Below are positions 57,471 to 64,000 of a stretch of DNA of 64,000 nucleotides, piece after piece. The position numbers were made by a program, and so were the translations under genes. Origin of the DNA: Dugong dugon (Eukaryota; Chordata; Mammalia; Sirenia; Dugongidae); assembly GCA_030035585.1 (NCBI GenBank), contig CM057468.1:54804145-54868144 (forward strand), in the 5' to 3' direction. Every line of letters starts with the position of its first letter. The first letter of the stretch is position 1. The notes beneath the pieces are model-generated. The model saw nothing but the letters and a program-made list of their open reading frames with translations, was not told the origin of the DNA and did no database searches.

Positions 57471-59998
57471 GGGACACTGCTCAAACAGACCCTCTGCTAA
57501 AATTAACCTGGATACCTGGCCCTCCTGTTTGGGTTGAGCAGTGGCCCATTGAAGAAGAAAAGTCAAAACACCTTAAAAAACTTGTCAAGGAACAGTTAGA
57601 GGCCAGACACATCTGGCCTTCCTGCAGCCCTTGGAATACACCTATTTTCTGTGTCCCCAAAAAATCCAAAAAATGGAGGTTCCTTCATGACTTACGGGCT
57701 GTTAATCAACGTCTTGTCCCTATGGGACCTCTCCAACCAGGAATTGCCAATCTGGCCTGTATTCCTCAAACATCATATTATTATTATTGATCTTAAAGAT
57801 TGTTTTTTTACCATCCCACTCCATCCCGATGATTGTGCTAAATTTGCCTTCTCAGTTCCTTCTATGAATAATTGTCGTCCTATGCAGCATTATGAGTGGA
57901 CTGTTCTCCCACAGGGCATGGTCAATAGTCCAACTATCTGTCAATATTATGTTGATAAGGCTCTTAAGCCAGTCTGAAGAGCTTTTCCCTCATGTCTTAT
58001 ATATCACTATATGGACGACATTTTCCTAGCCCATCCCAAACCAGAACATCTTGATTCACTTCTTGTCTCTGTTCAACACGTGTTACAAGGTTTTGGCTTA
58101 CAGGTATCCCCTAAAAAAGTTCAGTCTTTCACCCAGTGGCAGTATCTGGGATATTATCTTGACACCCTTATCATTCGTCCTAAAACACCAGAAATTATAA
58201 TTCCCAAGACATTAACTCTAAATGACCTCCAGAAAATCCTTGGTCATATTAATTGGCTGCAACCTTCACTCGGCATAACAACCTCTCAGCTGACCCACTT
58301 ATTTGAGACCCTTAAGGGTGACCCTGCTCTAACTTCTATGAGAACATTCTCTCCCCAAGCACGCCATGAATTAATATTTGTTAACCAAGCCATTAAAGAA
58401 AAATTTTTGACTCGTTTACAGATAAATCATCCTGTTTACCTTCTCTTATTAAATATTCCTCATAGTCTTACAGGCGTGCTCTGTCAATTTACTCCTGACT
58501 TCGGAGCACTTGAGTGGCTTTTTCTTCCTTATCGCCCTCCACAACCGTTGTTTACACACTTCTTTCAGCGCATTAACTTATTAATGCAAGGACGCACCCG
58601 CACTCAACAGCTTTTGGGTTCTGACCCTCATTTTATATACTTTGGGGTAACGAAAACAGCTTTTGATCATGCTCTTCTTAATTCTGAGGAGCTCCAGATT
58701 GCTTTGGCTGATTTTACTGGGCAAGTAATTTATTCTTATCCCACTTCAAAGCCACTCTCTACCCTACAGCTTCTTCCTTTACAATTTTCTACTATGCTCT
58801 CTCCTTCACCCTTGCTAACACTCCTACCGCCTTTACAGACGGATCAGGAAAAACTGGAAAAGGAGCGGTCACTTGGCAAACAGATGGTGGCTGGCAACAC
58901 TTCATTACACAAAAGGCTTCCACTACACAGCATGCTGAGCTGTTGGCAGCTGTAGCTGACTTTGAAATTTTTAAATCAATGCCGTTCAATTTAATTGCTG
59001 ATTCTGCTTACCTTGTTCACACTATTCAACATATTAGAGATGTAACTCTTCAACTTAGTCCCGATTATGAGTTATTTACTTTATTCAAAAGGCTTCAAAC
59101 CTTGCTTAATAGCCATAACTCTTCCTTTTTTGTGGTACATATGTGCTTCCATACTCCCTTGCCAGGGCCTCTTTCTGACGGCGATTCTCGCGCCGATTTA
59201 CTTGCTGGCTCTGCCTTTTCTAATGCACAAACTTCTCATAATTTCTTTCATCAAAATGCACGTGGACTTCAAAAACAATTTTCTATTTCCCTTACTGAAG
59301 CACAACATGTTGTTCACACCTGTCCTGACTGCCAACGCTTTTCTCCCACGTCCTTTGCTGCTGGCGTCAACTCACGTTGTCAAATAGCCAATCAATTGTG
59401 GCAAATGGATGTAACACACTATCCTCCCTTTGGGAAACTTAAATATCTCCATGTATCCATAGATACATGTTCTGGGTTTCTTTATGCCACAGCCCTTTCT
59501 GGGGAACGTTCTACTCATGCCTGTCATCATTTCACCCAAGGCATTGTGACTATGGGATGTCCCCAAGCTCTTAAAACTGATAATGGGCCTGCATATACTT
59601 CTGCTAAATTTCAACAATTTTGTGCCACTTGGAATATCCTTCATTCCACTGGCATTCCTTATAACCCTCAAGGGCAAGCCATAATTGAATGTGCCCATCA
59701 TACTCTCAAACAGCTCTTAAATAAACAAAAGGGGGGAGATGATGGGTCTAGAGTATGTGACCAGAATGAAAGACTTGCCAAAGCTCTCTTTACTTTTAAC
59801 TTTTTATCGGTTGCCAAAGATGATCGTACTGCTGCAGAACGACATTTTATCCCCCCTGACACCAGACCTTGCCCACAGGTCCTCTATAAAGATCCTCAAA
59901 ATCCCTCTGTCTGGCAAGGACCTGTAGAATTATTAACCTGGGGGCGAGGGTATGCAGCTGTTTTGTCTCCCACAGGTCCACTTTGGATTCCCACCTGA
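57461..59998 (+). pseudogene. pol: pol (reverse transcriptase, RNase H, integrase), two frame changes and one stop
   Basis: Frame is -1 relative to pro. Fingers and early palm lie at 57461 to about 57770. The frame then changes, and the palm continues in a second frame with '[12 protein letters not shown]', '[10 protein letters not shown]' and catalytic YMDD (58008-58019). An in-frame TGA lies at 57975-57977. Near 58760-58790 the frame returns to the first. From there it is open to 59998: RNase H (acidic residues in 'FTDGSGKTG', 'HAELLA', 'IADSAYL', 'SDGDSRADLL') and integrase. Integrase keeps the HX3H and CX2C zinc residues (58943-based H99, H103, C127, C130), the DD-X35-E triad (D156, D213, E249) and a C-terminal 'GPVELLTWGRGYA' block typical of class II. 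The integrase part shows no disabling change by eye. Full Pol cannot be made. Confidence 0.93.
59961..59975 (+). promoter_or_regulatory. Candidate env splice acceptor
   Basis: Pyrimidine-rich 'ttttgtctcccacag' ends in AG at 59974-59975, 39 nt before the env ATG and inside the pol end. This is where a subgenomic env acceptor is expected. Inferred only. Confidence 0.5.
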
Positions 59999-60014
59999 TT
60001 AGTAAAACCATATC

Positions 60015-62093
60015 ATGACCCAGCGACAGCCACCACCCTTCCGCTGGGAACCACCGCCACCACCGCCACCACCACCACCACCCCTGCTGTGGCTGCCAGA
60101 GACGCCATCAGATCTGACTCCAGAGCCACAACTGACATCATCACCCTCTCCCCCGGGGAAGGAGAATGAACAACAGAGCTTTGCAATACCGGTAACATGG
60201 GGAGGTCTGAAAGCCCTCTCCTCAAAAGCCGAACATATCTTCTCAACTACAGGTGCTCCACTTACACCTAAAAATCTCTTCCTAACTTTGGTATGTGTTC
60301 TCCTCCTCCTCCTTTCTCAGATACCAGCAACCTCTGCCCCAACCACCTATTGGGCTCATGTTCTTAGCCCCCCTGTCTTCCACCCGGTTACTTGGGAAGA
60401 ACCAGAGCCCCCTCTTTCTTCTAATGATACTGTCATTACTGGGGGACAATATTTGGCCTATTCTAAACCACTTACTAACTCCTCTGAAGAGGGGTGGTTT
60501 GTACTGTCTACAAATTGGACACTCTATGCTGACGCCCTTCCTTTGTGTTTCACTACTCAGCCACACACTGCTTCTGCGTGCGTGCCTATACTAGAACAAT
60601 GGTATATGAATTACATTTACTACAATGGCACCTATAAGCAACCAGCCTATTCTAAGCAATTTTTCTTTAAAGCCATAGGCATTAACGGCACATTCAGTGC
60701 CTATATTACTCACTCACCCTCTTCCATCCCTGTATGTCAACAGCCACAGCTATCTCTTACAGATCCTATTGATAATACTTGGGTTACTTGTCGAACTACT
60801 AACTTTTCTTCATACTCTCTCCCTTTCAACATTTCACTAGAAAATTGGGGCCCTCAAGGTTTAATTTTATTACCAAATTGCTCTACTTGGCAGCGGGCAA
60901 CCCCATACCATTACCTAGGACATTCTAAGTCCTGGAACCCTGGCCTAGCCGGACCCATTCTTCGCTTACGTTATTCAACTACTCTTTTTTCCCCATTAAA
61001 AATCCTTTCTTGGCGATTAGGTCTCCCTTTTTATGAAAGAACTCTCCGTTCAGGAACCTTTCTGAGGGGGACAAAGGATGCCAAGAACCCACTCCCCAAA
61101 TTACAATGGACCCTCCATGACCATAACGATTCTGTGCTTATATGCACATCTCGACCATACGTTTTTGCTATAACTTCTAGTCCTCTAGATATCATTAAAA
61201 TAAATGCCTCTTTTCAATTAACATTATCCAGTGGCTCTACTTGGATTACTCCCTGTCTGTCCGGGCAAAATGTCTCCACTCTTAACATCAGTTCTGTATT
61301 TGTTCTTCAACAAAAAAGCCACCTTTGGCTGCCCGTTAACCTTATATGCCCTTGGCAAGATAGTTCCCCCCTCACTCAGGTTGTTAATGCATTACAGAAA
61401 ATACTAACTAAAAGGTTTCTTGGAATTCTCATAGCCTCTATTATCACAGCCACTGCTATTGCCGCTACGGCAGCTACCACTGCTGTAGCTCTCTCCCAAT
61501 CTATTCAGACCGCCCAGCAGTTTAACACTTATATGCAAAATGTTACTTCTGAAATGCAAACTATGGCACATATTGATCAAGAGATCCTCAAGCGTCTGGG
61601 TGCTTTAGAAGCCTCAGTCCTTTGGCTTGGAGAATGACAAGAAGCCCTATGGGAACATTCTCAATTAACCTGTGATGCTGAATACACTTGCTTCTGTGTT
61701 ACAGCCCTTCCATATAATGAGTCCTGGAAGGATGTTAAAAATAATCTTCTGGCTAGCTTCGCTTCTCCATTGAAAGGTGATATTCAAAAATTACAATTTC
61801 AATTACAAGAACAGCTCTTGAGATTACAATCAGAGTCTAATAAGGCTACACTTAATACACTTAATGATTTTGCCTACTGGCTCAATCCCACACATTGGTC
61901 CTCTGGACTCAATCTCCATGTGTGGATCCTTTTTGCTATAGGATGTTTAATAGTCTTGTGCCTCCTTATAGTCATCAGACGTCTCTACTTTCTGAAGATC
62001 TCCCATCACCAACAGAAGTCGGCCTTCTACGCCTGGACCATTCTCTACCAGTTACCTGAACAGAAGACGGGAAAAATAAAGACCTCCTCTTAA
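60015..62093 (+). pseudogene. env: env (surface and transmembrane subunits), open except for one internal TGA
   Basis: Envelope glycoprotein for receptor binding and fusion. The ATG lies 16 nt after the pol stop. The 693-codon frame is interrupted only by TGA at 61635-61637, leaving 540 codons; the same frame continues to TAA at 62091. Residues 1-108 form a long leader with 11 consecutive prolines (13-23) and a hydrophobic signal core (about 88-100), a length seen in betaretroviruses. The surface part carries about 12 N-glycosylation sequons. The subunit junction is at Lys466-Arg467, lacking the arginine four positions upstream of a full furin site. A hydrophobic, alanine-rich fusion-peptide-like segment and a coiled-coil-like region follow before the stop. 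After the stop come a cysteine loop without the adjacent Cys pair of gammaretroviruses, a membrane span (about 61914-61980) and a cytoplasmic tail of about 35 residues. The truncated product would lack an anchor. Confidence 0.93.
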
Positions 62094-62248
62094 GAAGGCC
62101 CTTCCTATGTTATTATTTTGATAATCAGTAATTACCTGTATTTGGTTAATCAGTAAGTTCCCAATGAAAATTTGTTATGTGTAAATTCCTCCATATTTTC
62201 TGCTTCTCTTAGTTAGATGCTTCTGTATAGATAGATTTCTAAGTTAGA

Positions 62249-62395
62249 TGATTCCTTTCCAATTGATAGTAAATTTGTGTAAATCAGTGTTTGATTTTTA
62301 AATCTGTTATGATGTGTAAATTGCCCTTCCTAGTGATTCCCTTCCAAGTAATAGTGAAGCTGTGTGAATCATTGCTTGTTTGATTATTAATGAAT
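62249..62395 (+). repeat. Degenerate direct repeat after env, period about 85 bp
   Basis: Blocks 'gattcctttccaattgatag...gtgtaaatcagtgtttgatt' (from 62249) and 'gattcccttccaagtaatag...gtgtgaatcattgcttgtttgatt' (from 62334) align with several changes. Confidence 0.65.
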
Positions 62396-62638
62396 CTTTG
62401 AGCCTTTATAAATCTTTAAGCCTTTAAGAATAATAATTTCAGTGGATGTTAAAAGTTAGTGTTTACCTGACAAAATGAGAGTCAGAGGAAACCCATGGGT
62501 CCAACAATCAGGATATTACTAGTGCAGAGGATTATATTATCCTCATAAGATCATTCTCTATTGTCTTACACACCTGAAAGGCACATTGAGTCCCCTGCTC
62601 CAACTTTGCTTCTGATAAGAGCAATGCTCTTGCTTAGT

Positions 62639-62842
62639 AACCTGGTGAAGAACCAGATGGTATCTGGTGGAAAACCAGCACTGTGAGTTTAAAGAGCCTG
62701 CTATGGCCGCAATCTAGGAGACTAAGTCCAGGCATTAAGTAACAACCTGGTGAAAAACCATATGGTATCCAGTGGAAAACCAGCACCGTGAGTTTAAAGA
62801 GCCTGCTATGGCCACCATCTAGGTGACTAAGTCCAGGTGTTA
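62639..62842 (+). repeat. 105-bp direct repeat with hairpins, possible RNA-export element
   Basis: Two copies start at 62639 and 62744. Both contain 'gagtttaaagagcctgctatggcc' and ACTAAGTCCAGG (62721 and 62826). Copy 1 has perfect hairpins: CTGGT-GAAGA-ACCAG (62642-62656), CCAGAT-GGT-ATCTGG (62653-62667) and CTGGT-GGAAA-ACCAG (62664-62678). These overlap and so may be alternative folds. Copy 2 keeps weaker versions. Simple betaretroviruses carry a repeat-containing constitutive transport element in this place, recruiting the cell's mRNA exporter NXF1. The function here is inferred from position and repeat form only. Confidence 0.6.
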
Positions 62843-63057
62843 CTCATAGCTGTGCTACTTCTCCTCCTTAAACATATGGAGTGTGCCCCAGCTGTAACTG
62901 GGCTCACAAGGACTCACTAAGTTGCCAGGCCCTGAGGTGTGGAGACAGTAGCTGAGATAATCTCAGACTTTATCTCATAGAGAAAATTTTACTTTATCCT
63001 ACCGGACACTTGTTCGACCAGTGGAAACCCTCTTGATTCTTATTTCATTAACTAAAC

Positions 63058-63070
63058 AAAAGAGGGAAAA
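63058..63070 (+). promoter_or_regulatory. Polypurine tract
   Basis: AAAAGAGGGAAAA abuts the 3' LTR and would prime plus-strand DNA synthesis. Confidence 0.9.
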
Positions 63071-63453
63071 TGTGGGGATGTATGCCATTTAAACATGGCT
63101 GCACTATTGACAACTACAGCCCCCACAGGCCTCTATGCTGCACAGCATGTTGAGACTTGTCCACAACATGTTGAGACTTGTCCCCAACATGCTGAGACTT
63201 GTCATGACTTGTTTTTCCAAACCTATTGTCCCTTTACTGATTAGCTTGTTTACCTGAATTCCTTCTCCCTTGCCTGCACCCAAAGCCCATTGTTCTGTTA
63301 TTTGCTTCACTGCTTGCTGTATTGACTATAAATAAACTCCTGGGACTGAAGCCGGGGTTGACTCCTCAGAGTGACCCTCCTGGCCCCACTTCTCTGTAAG
63401 AGTTGTGTTTGGTTACTGTCTCCGCCGTCCCCACAACTGTCGCCACTGCAACA
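63071..63453 (+). mobile_element. 3' LTR of the provirus
   Basis: 383 bp, aligned end to end with the 5' LTR: about 21 substitutions and a 3-bp insertion near 63363. TATAAATAAA (63327-63336) is intact. The ATTGG box of the 5' LTR reads ATTAG here. Confidence 0.95.
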
Positions 63454-63459
63454 CTAGAA
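63454..63459 (+). repeat. Provirus target-site duplication, right copy (CTAGAA)
   Basis: Perfect partner of 54733-54738. Confidence 0.93.
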
Positions 63460-64000
63460 GACATTCAATATTGCAGAATGCCTTTTATTTAGTGCTGTTT
63501 CACCTTTTGCAATCAGATAACTACTCTCTAGTATAGATAATTTTCACTGGGTCTTACTCCTAAAATCTATGAGGGGAATTCGTGTATTTCTTACAAAAAT
63601 CAGACTCTGTATGAAAGTAAACTAGTCCTCTAAAGATAAAAAAATCTGAGAAGTCTGATCTGATGAGGAGCCCTGTAGTCTGAATATCAAAAGACAATCT
63701 CTTTTCTCCTAAAATCTTTGTGTACTATATGAGTTCAGATGTAAGAAGCAAGCTTATGACAAATTTCCATATCTCTTGGAAAAATGAAGAATTCGACTGT
63801 GGCAAATTGAAAGCAATGTTTGCTTAAATGGCACAATTTCCTGTTTCAACATAAAGGTATAAAGTCAAGTCAAAACTGAAATTAAAATTCACATAGCCTG
63901 TTTCAGCAACTCAGGGCCCATATAACATAGAACACATCTTTCATCAGCCTCCAAATGCCCACATCAAAACCTTCTGCTTTTTTTTTTTGCATGTTTGGTG
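63460..64000. other. Unannotated right flank
   Basis: AT-rich; no gene or repeat is seen. Confidence 0.45.

Larger units (their letters stand above)
62094..63057 (+). other. Non-coding region between env and the 3' LTR
   Basis: About 960 bp, long for this position. It holds two sets of direct repeats (62249-62395 and 62639-62842) and no open frame with a domain. No accessory gene is recognised. Confidence 0.75.
54739..63453 (+). mobile_element. Complete betaretrovirus-like endogenous provirus (class II ERV)
   Basis: An 8715-bp element with two LTRs, primer binding site, gag, pro with a dUTPase domain, pol, env, polypurine tract and perfect 6-bp target duplications. dUTPase in the pro frame, three overlapping gag/pro/pol frames, pol sequence features (YMDD, DD-X35-E) and the 6-bp duplication all point to class II. 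LTRs differ at about 21 of 380 aligned sites plus one 3-bp gap (by-eye count). At commonly used mammalian rates this is of the order of 10-30 million years, so probably a lineage-specific insertion. Matching duplications argue against recombination between proviruses. gag, pro and pol are broken; env has a single internal stop. Subfamily name unknown to me. Confidence 0.96.

Noticed and set aside
59067-59387. 106-codon open frame overlapping RNase H/integrase
   Set aside because: Out-of-frame shadow of pol; no domain.
60013-60566. Minus-strand open frames opposite the env leader
   Set aside because: Products of the proline-coding repeat read on the other strand and of antisense env.
62094-63057. 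Accessory gene (superantigen- or Rex-like) between env and the 3' LTR
   Set aside because: No long open frame exists in this interval and the LTR is too short to encode one.

Overview
The window is mammalian genomic DNA from an afrotherian, most probably an elephant or a close paenungulate relative. About 30 tRNA-derived short interspersed elements (AfroSINEs) are scattered over it. Many lack the same block of roughly 45 nt, the diagnostic change I recall for the hyrax/sirenian/proboscidean subfamily. An RTE-clade LINE fragment and SINEs sharing its tail are also present. I see no convincing host exon, so the window is intergenic or deep intronic and is built almost entirely of transposable-element layers.

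Layout. 0.7-2.0 kb: a Tigger/pogo-like DNA transposon remnant. 2.5-14.6 kb: AfroSINEs, an RTE endonuclease fragment, and five copies of one MaLR-like LTR family. Two of these LTRs flank a 1.2 kb interior with a tRNA-Leu-like primer binding site and a near-perfect 5-bp target duplication. 16.87-25.20 kb: a full-length but dead L1 on the minus strand with a 12-bp target duplication. 25-54 kb: old MIR/L2/L1 relics, many AfroSINEs (several with visible target duplications), a palindromic MITE-like element, a diverged local duplication, an MLT1-like solo LTR and an antisense solo LTR.

54.74-63.45 kb is the main object: a complete, young-looking betaretrovirus-like (class II) endogenous provirus, LTR-gag-pro(dUTPase-protease)-pol-env-LTR, with a perfect 6-bp target duplication (CTAGAA). 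Its LTRs differ by about 21 substitutions in 380 bp by eye. The primer binding site matches the 3' end of elongator tRNA-Met for 17 consecutive bases. The three-frame gag/pro/pol arrangement is still readable: frames step by -1 twice, each step at a plausible slippery heptamer. gag, pro and pol carry in-frame stops and frame changes. env is open over 693 codons except for one internal TGA, leaving a 540-codon ORF for the leader, surface subunit and N-terminal half of the transmembrane subunit. Between env and the 3' LTR lies about 1 kb of non-coding sequence with a 105-bp direct repeat rich in short perfect hairpins, the place where simple betaretroviruses keep an RNA-export element.

Boundaries given without a target duplication are by eye, to within about 10-20 bp. 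Family names rest on recognition of conserved sequence, not on a database search.
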